From the NCBI GenBank assembly GCA_044352985.1, contig JBILCU010000010.1:61431-125430 (forward strand): a stretch of DNA of 64,000 nt. Reading direction: 5' to 3'. The stretch is from JADJDM01 sp044352985 (GTDB lineage Bacteria; Bacteroidota; Bacteroidia; B-17B0; Aurantibacillaceae). Every line of letters begins with the position of its first letter. The first letter of the stretch is position 1. The notes under the pieces were generated by a model. That model ran no database searches. It was not told the DNA's origin and saw nothing but the letters and a program-made list of their open reading frames with translations. Below, piece by piece: positions 36,044 through 44,998 of the stretch. Both the position numbers and the translations under genes were made by a program.

Positions 36044-37144
36044 ATGAAAAAATTTATTGTACTCTTCCCGATTATGATGCTTGTGATAAACGTATTTACA
36101 TCTTGTTCGGCTATTAAAAATTCTAGTACAAGCATTAACGATGATGTTTATCTAGATCCTGTTGCAGACCGTTCTTATTTTTATGATGATAAAAAAGTAG
36201 TTGAATCTGGGGAGAAAAAAATAGCTCGTGAAGTAAACCGTGAAGCCTATAATAATTCATCTTATTCATCATTCAACTCAACCAATTTTTTTCAAAGCAA
36301 TTTGTACCCAAATAATTACTTAAATCTTGGGTTTGGAGTATCAAGCATGTTTGGAGTTAATCCGATGTTTCCCGGTTATGGAATTTATAATGCTTATCAA
36401 TTGCCTGGTTCTTATTTTTCAAACTCTTACTACAATGGTTTAATGCCTTTTTATTCAGGAGGATTAACTAATTATACATTTATGAATGATCCTTTTTTTA
36501 TGAATTCGATGGCTTACAATAACCCGTATTCATTTAATAATCCGTATTCATTTTACAACAATGGATTTTATTCGCCTTACAACAATTACAATTCGATATA
36601 CGGTTATTCAGGCTTAATGAATAATTTTTTCTGGAGTTCTCCCGGAAACACGAATCAAAATTACATTAACAACAATGTAGTGCATTATGGGCCACGAGTA
36701 AGTCATTCAGGCGCAAACAGTCAACAAGTAATAAATCCAAATTTTCGTGGAGAAAGAAGAGCATTTTCAGGAGCTGATAATAACACAGACCATCCTAGAC
36801 CAGTTGTTCGTTCGAGAGGAGAAACGGTAAATGATAATTATAATGAACCAATTATTAATTCTGGTCCATCGATTAATCCGAACAATGTAAAACCAAGATC
36901 TCAACAATCAACTTCTCCAGTTGTAAATGAACAACAACCTGTAAAAGGAAAAAAAGGAAGAATTGCAGAGTTTTTTAATACCCCACCAGAAAGTAATGAC
37001 CATCAATGGAATAATTCTTCCCGTGATTCATACAACTACCCAAACAATTCAAACAGCAATACTATTAATTCAGTTAATCCTGGTAGAGGATCAGGAAACT
37101 CAAATCATTCGGGCGGGAATAATGTTATAAGGCCGAGAAGATAA
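36044..37144 (+). CDS. Asn/Tyr/Ser-rich putative lipoprotein
   Basis: This 366-residue protein has a lipoprotein signal with the lipobox FTSC (Cys21). The mature part is of very low complexity. Residues about 65-200 are rich in N, Y, F, S and G with repeats of NNPYSF and FYNNG type, and about 200-366 is N/S/P-rich with a basic end (NNVIRPRR). It is predicted to be disordered or fibre-like and held at a membrane. No family recognised. It is not a T9SS cargo. Its own promoter and lone plus-strand position suggest a single-gene transcript. Confidence 0.75.
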   Translation: MKKFIVLFPIMMLVINVFTSCSAIKNSSTSINDDVYLDPVADRSYFYDDKKVVESGEKKIAREVNREAYNNSSYSSFNSTNFFQSNLYPNNYLNLGFGVSSMFGVNPMFPGYGIYNAYQLPGSYFSNSYYNGLMPFYSGGLTNYTFMNDPFFMNSMAYNNPYSFNNPYSFYNNGFYSPYNNYNSIYGYSGLMNNFFWSSPGNTNQNYINNNVVHYGPRVSHSGANSQQVINPNFRGERRAFSGADNNTDHPRPVVRSRGETVNDNYNEPIINSGPSINPNNVKPRSQQSTSPVVNEQQPVKGKKGRIAEFFNTPPESNDHQWNNSSRDSYNYPNNSNSNTINSVNPGRGSGNSNHSGGNNVIRPRR

Positions 37145-37153
37145 TATCCTATT

Positions 37154-37381
37154 TTATTCTTGTTTCCACTGTAAAAACATGTCATTAAACCGACTTCGTG
37201 TTTTTTCAATAAAACCAGCGTTAATGATACTTTTTAAACCCTCTAAGCCTTTCACCTCTACTTGGTTGAATTTAAAAACCTGCTCCATTGGACCCGCTTC
37301 AAATTTCACAATAAACTTATCGTTCATTTGAAAAATTGTGATTGTAATAGAGGGATGGGGAATTGTTTCTAAAACACGCAT
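37154..37381 (-). CDS. Small conserved-type hypothetical protein
   Basis: This 75-residue cytosolic protein has beta-rich character at first (PHPSITITIFQMNDKFIVKFE) and a helical end (SRFNDMFLQWKQE). It shows no cysteine or metal motif. It begins 14 bp after the universal stress protein gene, so it is probably co-transcribed with it. I do not recognise the family; an assignment by neighbours would be stress-linked at best. Confidence 0.65.
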   Translation of the reverse strand: MRVLETIPHPSITITIFQMNDKFIVKFEAGPMEQVFKFNQVEVKGLEGLKSIINAGFIEKTRSRFNDMFLQWKQE

Positions 37382-37395
37382 TTAAAATGAAATTT

Positions 37396-38283
37396 TTACC
37401 ATAAACCGCCAAAACCACCTAAATCAGTAACTTCATTAATTACAGGCTTAAATGTCATAACAGGGATTTTAGAATCATGTATAATGTGATGAGAAAACTG
37501 CCCTAACAATTTTGATGCACCACCTTCTTGATCACTCATAATAGAAATTAAGTCTGCTTTATGTTTTGCAGCAAACTTGATGATTTTATGAGAAGCATCA
37601 TCTGTTTCAACTATGGTGACTGTTGTTATTAGTTTTCGTTTTTTTGCACTATCTTGAATTTGTTTCAGAACAAATTCCATTTTAGATTTTTCGTCTTTTT
37701 CATCTTTTGCTAATATGCCTAATAAATGGATTTTTGCCGCAAACTTTTCAGCAAACTCTAGAGTAGCAAGTACTTTTTGCCGACTATGTGAAGTAGTATC
37801 AATTGGCATCACTATGTTTTTATATCCTAACACATGCGTATTTGCTCTGATTGTTATTACCGGGCAGTTTGTTTTTGCAATTACACGATATGCATTACTA
37901 CCTAACATTAAACTGCTTTGAGAGTCGCCTCCATGAGTTCCCATAACAATCATGTCTACTTCATTTTCTTCAGCTATTGAAACAATTTCGCTTGTAATAT
38001 TGCCAAGTGACACTAAGCTTGTAACTTTTATTCCAAATTCTTTTTTTACATCAGCCACAAGTGTTTGTAATTTAGAATTTAAATAATCTGTAATTATTGT
38101 AAAATCCTTTAGTTTAAACGCAGGAAAAATAACATCAATTAAATCAGTCTTTTTTTGAACGTTTAACAAGATAAGTTCTCCTTTATTTAGCTTTGCGATA
38201 AATGCTCCATGCTTAATTGCTTTAAGTGAAGTTTTTGAGAAATCAACCGGAATTAAAATTTTACTAGGACTGAATTTTTTCAT
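37396..38283 (-). CDS. Universal stress protein, tandem UspA domains
   Basis: This 295-residue cytosolic protein has two UspA domains (about 5-150 and 155-280). The first has DMIVMGTHGGDSQSSLMLGS and NCPVITI, a good ATP-binding G-x2-G-x9-S style loop. The second has ADLISIMSDQEGGASKLLG, which lacks the glycine loop. It is more distant from the Usp at 5272-6108 than a recent duplicate would be. An FNR-like palindrome (38338-38351) sits 55 bp upstream, suggesting oxygen or redox control of this gene. Confidence 0.9.
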   Translation of the reverse strand: MKKFSPSKILIPVDFSKTSLKAIKHGAFIAKLNKGELILLNVQKKTDLIDVIFPAFKLKDFTIITDYLNSKLQTLVADVKKEFGIKVTSLVSLGNITSEIVSIAEENEVDMIVMGTHGGDSQSSLMLGSNAYRVIAKTNCPVITIRANTHVLGYKNIVMPIDTTSHSRQKVLATLEFAEKFAAKIHLLGILAKDEKDEKSKMEFVLKQIQDSAKKRKLITTVTIVETDDASHKIIKFAAKHKADLISIMSDQEGGASKLLGQFSHHIIHDSKIPVMTFKPVINEVTDLGGFGGLW

Positions 38284-38337
38284 AAAAATAAATTTATTGT
38301 TATTCTACAAATTAATGAAATTATTTGATTAAAAAAA

Positions 38338-38351
38338 CTGATATAAATCAA
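38338..38351. promoter_or_regulatory. FNR/CRP-like palindrome upstream of the universal stress protein gene
   Basis: The bases CTGATATAAATCAA hold TGAT-ATAA-ATCA, one mismatch from TTGAT-N4-ATCAA. It lies 55 bp upstream of the usp ATG, close to where an activator would bind. It may also be chance in AT-rich sequence. Confidence 0.45.
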
Positions 38352-38357
38352 TTATAA

Positions 38358-38843
38358 CTATTTTTTAATGGGATAATTTTTTGTTTCCTGAAGTGTACCT
38401 GTTGAGTCGTAAAAACTCCAAACACTATCGGCAACATCCATTTTATAATATCCATTATAAAACAATTCACCGTTTGGGTGATATACCCTTGATTCACCAT
38501 TCATTTTATCATCTTTAAAAAAAGCCTCGCTCCACATTATTCCATTTGGATAAAAATACATCCATTTCCCACTTTTTTTTCCAAACCTATAATAACCTCT
38601 TACTTTCACAATACCTGTGTTGTATTTTTCAAAATAATCGCCAGTGTAATTACTATCCGGTGGAGTAAAAACACCAATTTGATTTTCTTTTTTAGTTAAA
38701 TCTATTTTGAGACTATCCTCATTCTTATTTGCTGCAAGGTCTTTTTGATTGGAGTTGCATGATGGGAATAAAAAAACTAAAAAAACAAAAACTACAATTG
38801 GCAGATAATAGTTGTTTTTAAATAAGTTGATATTATTTCTCAT
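38358..38843 (-). CDS. MORN-repeat lipoprotein
   Basis: The 161-residue protein has a lipoprotein signal (PSCNSN, Cys29, preceded by a hydrophobic stretch). The mature domain (about 65-155) has three MORN-like repeats: GYYRFGKKSGKWMYFYPNG, AFFKDDKMNGESRVYHPNG and GYYKMDVADSVWSFYDSTG. This is the YwqK-like pattern. Such repeats form extended beta sheets; a role in the periplasm or outer membrane is likely but unspecified. It lies 22 bp after the polyprenyl synthase gene on the same strand. Confidence 0.85.
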   Translation of the reverse strand: MRNNINLFKNNYYLPIVVFVFLVFLFPSCNSNQKDLAANKNEDSLKIDLTKKENQIGVFTPPDSNYTGDYFEKYNTGIVKVRGYYRFGKKSGKWMYFYPNGIMWSEAFFKDDKMNGESRVYHPNGELFYNGYYKMDVADSVWSFYDSTGTLQETKNYPIKK

Positions 38844-38865
38844 TTAATCGAATTTTAGTTGAACA

Positions 38866-39840
38866 TTATTTTGTTCGGTTTATTGAATAATGAACTAATT
38901 TTTCCAAGGCTTCTTTAGCAATAGTATTTGGAAATTCATTTAAAACCTGTAATGCTTTATCGCGATAAAAAAACATTTTTTTCTCTGCATATTCGATGCC
39001 TTTTTTCTCGATAACAAATTGAATTACCTTAGCAACGGCTTCAGGATCATCGTGGTGATTTTTAACAAGGTTTATTATCTTTCTTTTTTCGTTTGCGGTA
39101 GAGTTAGATAAAGCATAAATAAGCGGCAAAGTCATTTTCTTTTCTTTAATATCAATTCCGGTTGGCTTTCCTATATTTATGCTATCACCAAAATCAAATA
39201 AATCATCTTTCAACTGAAAAGCTATTCCTGTTAATGAGCCAAAATCCGCCATTTTTGAAATCAGTTCTTTATCATTTGATATAGATGCAACACCGCATGA
39301 ACAACATGCCTCTATTAATACCGCTGTTTTTTTACGAATAATTTCAAAATAAACTTCTTCTGTTATATCTAATTTTCTAGCTTTTTCAATTTGCAGTAAT
39401 TCACCTTCACTCATTTCTCTTACAGCATTGCTAACTATTTTTAGCAAGTGAAAATCATCATTATCAAGTGAAAGAAGTAAGCCTCGGGATAAAAGATAAT
39501 CGCCAATTAAAACTGCAATTTTATTTTTCCATAATGCGTTAACAGAAAAAAAACCTCTGCGCTCATTACTGTCGTCAACAACATCATCGTGCACTAAAGT
39601 TGCAGTATGCAATAGCTCAATAAGTGCAGCGGAACGATAGGTTGATTCATTTACATCGCCAATAGTTTTTGCAGCTAAAAAAACAAACATTGGTCGAAGT
39701 TGTTTGCCCTTACGTTTTACAATGTAAGTTGTAATTTTTTCAAGTAACGGGACATTACTTTTCATGGATTCTCGAAATTTTTTTTCAAAAATCTGGAGAT
39801 TTTCCTCGATAGGTGATTTTATAAAATCTAAATCAGACAA
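38866..39840 (-). CDS. Polyprenyl (long-chain) diphosphate synthase
   Basis: The 324-residue protein starts with TTG (SDLDFIKSPI); no ATG is available upstream in frame. It has the first aspartate-rich motif HDDVVDDSNERRG (85-97) and the second KDDLFDFG (about 213-220), with GKQLRPMFVFLAAK near 45. These E-type synthases extend farnesyl diphosphate with isopentenyl diphosphate; in Bacteroidota they supply the menaquinone side chain. Chain length cannot be set from the residues seen. The MORN lipoprotein gene follows. Confidence 0.93.
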   Translation of the reverse strand: MSDLDFIKSPIEENLQIFEKKFRESMKSNVPLLEKITTYIVKRKGKQLRPMFVFLAAKTIGDVNESTYRSAALIELLHTATLVHDDVVDDSNERRGFFSVNALWKNKIAVLIGDYLLSRGLLLSLDNDDFHLLKIVSNAVREMSEGELLQIEKARKLDITEEVYFEIIRKKTAVLIEACCSCGVASISNDKELISKMADFGSLTGIAFQLKDDLFDFGDSINIGKPTGIDIKEKKMTLPLIYALSNSTANEKRKIINLVKNHHDDPEAVAKVIQFVIEKKGIEYAEKKMFFYRDKALQVLNEFPNTIAKEALEKLVHYSINRTK

Positions 39841-39990
39841 TGATGTTATTTAAGCGACCTCGAAGATAATACTTTTAAGCGCTTAAACGCAATGAAATAA
39901 TGAAATTGAAGTTTTTCAATTTGATATCATTTTTCTCGATGAAGTTTTTTATGTAATTTCGCGCAAAATTTCTAAAACACATACAATTAA

Positions 39991-42111
39991 ATGAAAAAAA
40001 AATTACTACTTATTGGATTACTGATTGCAGGTTTTAAAGCCTCATCGCAACAATTACTTGTTGAAAATTTTGAAAATTTAAATGTTGGACCAATTGCAAC
40101 TGATATTGTAGGAGCAACTCCTGGTCAAAACGGATGGTCTATCTTTTCTGCTGCCTCCACTGTTAGCCCTAACGATTTAAGTGTAGCTGCTCAACCTTCA
40201 GGAAATAAAGTATTAGCTTTAACAGGCCCTGCGGGTCCAACAGCAACTCCAAGTGTAACGCGTTATGCTTTTAAAGATTTTGATTGGACAACTAGAAACA
40301 GTTCAAACTTTGTTGCTTACACTCAAGTTAAACTATATACAGGCGCTGGTACTACAACAAGTTTAAATGCGCATAATGCAATATTAGCCTCAACTGACGG
40401 AACCTTTTTATGCGGATTTAATTACGTCGCAAAAACTAGAACAATTAGAGGTTTAGCACGATATAATAATGCAGGAACAGTTAATTTTTTTTCATTTAAT
40501 TTAGGGGCAAGTAATACTCCATTAATTTTAAACGCTAATGATTCTATTAATTTAGCTTTTACTTTTGATCCAATAACTGGGTCTGTTTTTTGGATGGGAC
40601 AAGGCGCTGGAGCTAGTTTTAGTTTTAAAATCCCTGGTGCAGGAGCGGGTAAAATCCCTTCAGAGGTTGATTTTTATGCAACTGCTGGAACAGGAAATGC
40701 AGCAGCCGCTACAGTAGAATTTGATGATTTATATACTGCAGCACAAACATGTGCAATTGAACCGGCTAATTATGTTCCAATTACATTGGATGCAACTGCA
40801 AACCAAATTTTATGTAATGGTGGCAAAGGTTCTGCAGTTTTAACTGCTCAAAACACACTTGGCAACTACTACTTTAGCAATAACTTAACAACAGCTGCTA
40901 CTGGCCCTGCAACAATTTCTAATTTATTAGCAGGTACATATCCTTATTATGTTATTGATGATAATGGATGTTTAGCTCTAGATACAGCTATTATCCTTAC
41001 TGAACCTGCTGCTATTGTATTTACTGCAACTCCAACTCAACCTTTATGTAACGGGAGTTTTGGTACTGTTTTGCTTTCTGCAACTGGAGGTACAGGCACA
41101 ATAATTTATGACCCAACTGTACCAACTATCGATTTATTAGCTGGCACTTACACTTACACTGTTGTAGATGCTAACTTGTGTCAAGTTACTGCTATTGTAA
41201 CAATAAATGATGCTCCAGCTGCTATTTCTATATCATCTTCAACAACCAATCCTTTATGTAATGGTTTAAACACAGGAAGTGTAATCTTAAATGCAACTGG
41301 AGGAACAGGAGCTATTACTTTTGATAATACACCTACTACAAACTTAAATGCTGGAACATATACCTATGTTGCAACTGATGCAAATGGTTGTACCTCAACT
41401 TACTCAGTAACAATAACTGAACCTGACTTTTTGAGTCTATCAGCGTTTGGTAATTTTCCAACTTGTAATGGTGGAAACAATGGTAGCGTACTATTATCAA
41501 CAACCGGAGGTACCCCACCATATACTTATAATAATACTCCAATTTCTAATTTAACTGCAGGTACGTATTCTTATACTGTTACAGATGCTAATGGATGTTT
41601 ACCTGTTGATGTTACCGTTACACTTTCTGAGCCTGCTGCAATTAGTGGCACAGCATCTATTACTGATCAATCAACTACACCTGCTGATGGAGCAATTGAT
41701 TTAACTGTTGCTGGCGGTACTGCACCTTATACTTATTTATGGTCGAATAATGCTAATACTGAAGATTTAACTGCTGTAGAAGCAGGAACTTATTCTGTAT
41801 CTGTCACAGATGCTAATAACTGTACTTTAACATTAAATTATACTGTTGGGTCTACTGTTTCCTTAAACACTAATTCTTCAAGTGTTATTGAATTATACCC
41901 TAATCCATCTAATGGCTTATTTACAATTAATGCTACCCAAGTTAATTCAGAAGTATTTATTTACAATGTGTTAGGAGAAAATGTATTCTCTGGTAAATTA
42001 ACAAAAGGGAAAAACAGCATCGATCTAAAGTCAATCAATTCAGGAAGTTATTTAGTTAAAATTAATTCTAACGGAGTTGTTTCAACAAGCAGATTGATTA
42101 TAAATAAATAA
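39991..42111 (+). CDS. SprB-repeat secreted protein with T9SS sorting domain
   Basis: The 706-residue protein has a signal peptide (about 1-20, ASSQ). A jelly-roll/choice-of-anchor-like N-domain covers about 25-255. About five SprB-type repeats of some 75 residues follow (about 265-625), each with L/P-x-CNG, ATGGTG and AGTY-x-Y-x-V-x-D-x-N-x-C motifs. The C-terminal sorting domain (about 635-706) has LYPNPSNGLFTINAT and SGSYLVKINS. SprB repeats occur in gliding adhesins; at this size it is more likely a modest surface adhesin. Its sorting domain closely resembles that of the 21148 gene. Confidence 0.92.
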   Translation: MKKKLLLIGLLIAGFKASSQQLLVENFENLNVGPIATDIVGATPGQNGWSIFSAASTVSPNDLSVAAQPSGNKVLALTGPAGPTATPSVTRYAFKDFDWTTRNSSNFVAYTQVKLYTGAGTTTSLNAHNAILASTDGTFLCGFNYVAKTRTIRGLARYNNAGTVNFFSFNLGASNTPLILNANDSINLAFTFDPITGSVFWMGQGAGASFSFKIPGAGAGKIPSEVDFYATAGTGNAAAATVEFDDLYTAAQTCAIEPANYVPITLDATANQILCNGGKGSAVLTAQNTLGNYYFSNNLTTAATGPATISNLLAGTYPYYVIDDNGCLALDTAIILTEPAAIVFTATPTQPLCNGSFGTVLLSATGGTGTIIYDPTVPTIDLLAGTYTYTVVDANLCQVTAIVTINDAPAAISISSSTTNPLCNGLNTGSVILNATGGTGAITFDNTPTTNLNAGTYTYVATDANGCTSTYSVTITEPDFLSLSAFGNFPTCNGGNNGSVLLSTTGGTPPYTYNNTPISNLTAGTYSYTVTDANGCLPVDVTVTLSEPAAISGTASITDQSTTPADGAIDLTVAGGTAPYTYLWSNNANTEDLTAVEAGTYSVSVTDANNCTLTLNYTVGSTVSLNTNSSSVIELYPNPSNGLFTINATQVNSEVFIYNVLGENVFSGKLTKGKNSIDLKSINSGSYLVKINSNGVVSTSRLIINK

Positions 42112-42131
42112 TCTAGTCAATCATCTTCAAT

Positions 42132-42163
42132 AAAAAAAGGCAGCCAAATGGCTGCCTTTTTTT
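42132..42163 (+). terminator. Rho-independent terminator
   Basis: GGCAGCC (42139-42145), loop AAAT, GGCTGCC (42150-42156), then seven T, with a preceding A-run. It lies 20 bp after the SprB-repeat gene. The remaining gap to 42366 shows nothing else I can support. Confidence 0.92.
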
Positions 42164-42366
42164 ATTGTACTCACAAAATGAACAAATTCAAAATATCCAC
42201 AACTATTTCTCAGTACATTAGCTAATTTGATTTTTTAGGCAAATAGAAAACAATAAAGTTTAAAATTTTTTTACCTTTTGCACTGTTTATTTAAACCAAT
42301 TTTATCAAAAAGGTCAGTTTTAAAATGTATTCGGAATTTTAGAGAAGACAATTAATTTAAAACAAC

Positions 42367-42783
42367 TTAATCAATCGTTGCAATTACCTTTAATTCAATG
42401 GCAATTGGTGTTGGTAAGCAGTTTATTTCAACAGTTGTTCTGCACGGCTGATTATCTTTGAAATATTCAGCATAAACACGATTGTATGTTTTAAAATCGT
42501 CTTTCATATTGGTTAAAAAAACCTGAACATCAACAATTTTATCCCAACTACTTCCTGCGTCTTCTAAAATATATCTGATATTTCTGAAAACACTATGGCA
42601 TTGTGTTTCTATGTCGTATGAAACAATGTTTCCGTTTTCGTCAAGCTCAACGCCGGGAATTTTTTTTGTACCTCTTTCTCTAGGACCAACCCCTGATAAA
42701 AACAACAAGTTACCCACTTTACGTGCATGCGGATACAAGCCAACTGGCTCAGGTGCTTTTGAAGATTCTATTTTATCTGACAT
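42367..42783 (-). CDS. RidA family enamine/imine deaminase
   Basis: This 138-residue protein of the YjgF/RidA family has the motifs PVGLYPHARKVGNLLFLSGVG, IRYILEDAGSSWDKIVDVQVFL and the C-terminal QPCRTTVEINCLPTPIAIEL, where the Arg binds the carboxylate of the substrate. RidA proteins hydrolyse reactive 2-aminoacrylate-type enamines. The sequence around G-x-R-(N) is slightly divergent from E. coli RidA, so substrate may differ. It lies 12 bp after the barrel/SPOR gene and starts with ATG. Confidence 0.9.
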   Translation of the reverse strand: MSDKIESSKAPEPVGLYPHARKVGNLLFLSGVGPRERGTKKIPGVELDENGNIVSYDIETQCHSVFRNIRYILEDAGSSWDKIVDVQVFLTNMKDDFKTYNRVYAEYFKDNQPCRTTVEINCLPTPIAIELKVIATID

Positions 42784-42795
42784 ATATAAATTAAT

Positions 42796-44940
42796 TTATT
42801 GTTTTTGTTCGCCAATGATTTCTAATGCTTCTTGTATTGAAATTACATCTCCATTAAATGTTGCAATTACAAAAGCATCATTAAATCCTGATTCTGCAAT
42901 TGTACTTTTTTCGGCTTGAGCGGATTTGTAATCATGAAATTCGCCAATGGTGTATCTTGTTAAGCCCGATGAAGTAAGTGATTTATGAACATCTTTAAGT
43001 AGCTTAATACGCTCCTCAAATACCGCATCGTTAGCTTTTTTAAGTGAACCAACCTGTACTTTAAAAATTACAAATGCTTTATCAAGAGCACTTTTTTTAT
43101 TGTGACTTTCGTTTAAATCTTCATTTACTGCATCTGCCTTATTTTCAAAGGTGGCTCCTGCCTCCGCTAATGAAATACGCTTTCCATTTTTGTAAGCAGT
43201 AACAAAGGCATCGGCATAGCCATCTATTACTAATTCTGCTCTTCGCAACATTGCACTTTGTAAATTAGGGAAAGCTTCTGTTACATATTTATGATAATTA
43301 TCCTCTGTTTTTAATTCAACTACTTTACCAGTATGTTTAAAAAAGGTTTTTGCTAATTGATTTTTATACGCACCTAGTTGGACACGATAAAAAACTCCAT
43401 GTTCATCTGTTTTAACTTTGTTATCAATTAAATGAACTCCGTTTTTAGCCATAGCTGAATCAGATACTGCAATTTCTTCTTTTAATTTACCGTTTGAATT
43501 ATCTAACGGAAAGTATTTTTCTCCTTGAAAATAGCCTACTTTAGCATCTTTAAACCCATTAGCCACAAACTCTTTTTGGCGCTGAATAGCTAAATTAATG
43601 TCTTCATAAGAACCTGCAGTATAGAAAATAGTTTCATCTCCTACTTCTGTTGACCTTACATCACCAACACTTAACAAAAACGCCATTACATCATCAGGCA
43701 CACCGCCTTTAAAAGAAGCCAACTCAACAGTATATTCCTTTCGTTTATCTTTAACATCATCCGTTTTTTTGTCTTTACGCTTTAACGAATCCAAATAAAC
43801 TGTTTTGCCCTTCATGGCTGCCGTATCATAATAAGCCTTATACCATGCAAGTGCCATTTTATCAGTAATTCCAACACCTAATCCATTTGCTATCATACCA
43901 GTAGGAGTAGGTAATTCTTCATCATAATAATCAGGTATCATGTCACCATCTTCATCAACAGGGCAACCAAATTTATCAATTTTTGCACCTTTAGGAGTTT
44001 GATGGCAATTATCTTTAAAATCTGTTACTCCATCCCCGTCTTCATCTTCATTCATAAATGATTTAAAATCCACATCCTTGAATTTATCGGATTTAGATTT
44101 AGGATCAAAATGACCTCCCAAAGTATAGTGCAAAGAAATGGATGTCATTACAAATTGATCTTTGGTTTTATTTCCTGCCCTGTAATTTTTACTTTCAGCA
44201 GAAATTCCATCAATTTCATCAGTGAACGAAAAATGAACTGTGGTGCAAAATTTAACTTGAATGTTATTGTTTAGGTGAAATAAAAAACCTGCTCCTATTG
44301 GAACAGCCCATGAACGTTCAGGATATTTGCCTTTTCCATCTGCATTCAATTCTCTAATATCTGTTTCATAAACATAATCTCTATAAATACGAATGGCATT
44401 TTTTGCATCAGGATCATTTTCTGCTTTATTTTTTATTGTTCCATCAGTCCAATAATGATAAGTGTTCCCATTTCTGTCTTTTAAATCTGTTTTTGATAAG
44501 TATTCAAATCCTTCTATGCCTAATGAAATCAATGGCCTTACTATATGATGAGCAGGAATAACATGTTTAAAATCATAATACAATTGAAGGCCTCCCATTC
44601 TGATTTCTGCTTCAAAATTTTGATTACGAAACCCTAAACGTTCGTTTGCCCCAAGCTTTCCAAACAAGGTGTAAAAATTCACATTTAATCCATGATTAAG
44701 GGATTGTGTAAGGGAAAATTCGGTAGCAAATCGAGAATTCGAAAATGATTGCGCGTGTTTTTTATATAAATCTCCAATAAAAGTAAAAGCGCCGGTTCCT
44801 ATGCCTAAAGTTGGTTTAAACAACTTTCCTAGTTCGGGAGGTTCTGGTTCTTCGCTTTTTTTCGCTAACTCTTTTTTTTGAGCAAAAGAAATAAGTGAGA
44901 AAAGAAGTAATAAAGTAAAAAAAGAATATTTAAGTTTCAT
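42796..44940 (-). CDS. Barrel/TSP3 protein with three SPOR-like repeats
   Basis: From the ATG at 44940 this is 714 residues; an upstream in-frame ATG is less likely because the signal peptide starts at MKLKYSFF (cleavage near SFAQ, 21). An outer-membrane barrel-like part (about 40-285) is followed by a calcium-binding thrombospondin type 3 region (about 298-345: DEDGDGVTDFKDNC, VDEDGDMIPDYYD). Three SPOR-like units follow (about 402-475, 517-595, 626-706), with VQLGAYKN, VQVGSLKK and ends of the form DAFV-x-A-x3-G-x-x-I-S. SPOR domains bind denuded peptidoglycan. No OmpA domain is present. Confidence 0.85.
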   Translation of the reverse strand: MKLKYSFFTLLLLFSLISFAQKKELAKKSEEPEPPELGKLFKPTLGIGTGAFTFIGDLYKKHAQSFSNSRFATEFSLTQSLNHGLNVNFYTLFGKLGANERLGFRNQNFEAEIRMGGLQLYYDFKHVIPAHHIVRPLISLGIEGFEYLSKTDLKDRNGNTYHYWTDGTIKNKAENDPDAKNAIRIYRDYVYETDIRELNADGKGKYPERSWAVPIGAGFLFHLNNNIQVKFCTTVHFSFTDEIDGISAESKNYRAGNKTKDQFVMTSISLHYTLGGHFDPKSKSDKFKDVDFKSFMNEDEDGDGVTDFKDNCHQTPKGAKIDKFGCPVDEDGDMIPDYYDEELPTPTGMIANGLGVGITDKMALAWYKAYYDTAAMKGKTVYLDSLKRKDKKTDDVKDKRKEYTVELASFKGGVPDDVMAFLLSVGDVRSTEVGDETIFYTAGSYEDINLAIQRQKEFVANGFKDAKVGYFQGEKYFPLDNSNGKLKEEIAVSDSAMAKNGVHLIDNKVKTDEHGVFYRVQLGAYKNQLAKTFFKHTGKVVELKTEDNYHKYVTEAFPNLQSAMLRRAELVIDGYADAFVTAYKNGKRISLAEAGATFENKADAVNEDLNESHNKKSALDKAFVIFKVQVGSLKKANDAVFEERIKLLKDVHKSLTSSGLTRYTIGEFHDYKSAQAEKSTIAESGFNDAFVIATFNGDVISIQEALEIIGEQKQ

Positions 44941-44998
44941 ATAAAATGAGCCAAACAAATGTTGCTCAAATTTAGGGCATTTAATTATAAATTAAAAA

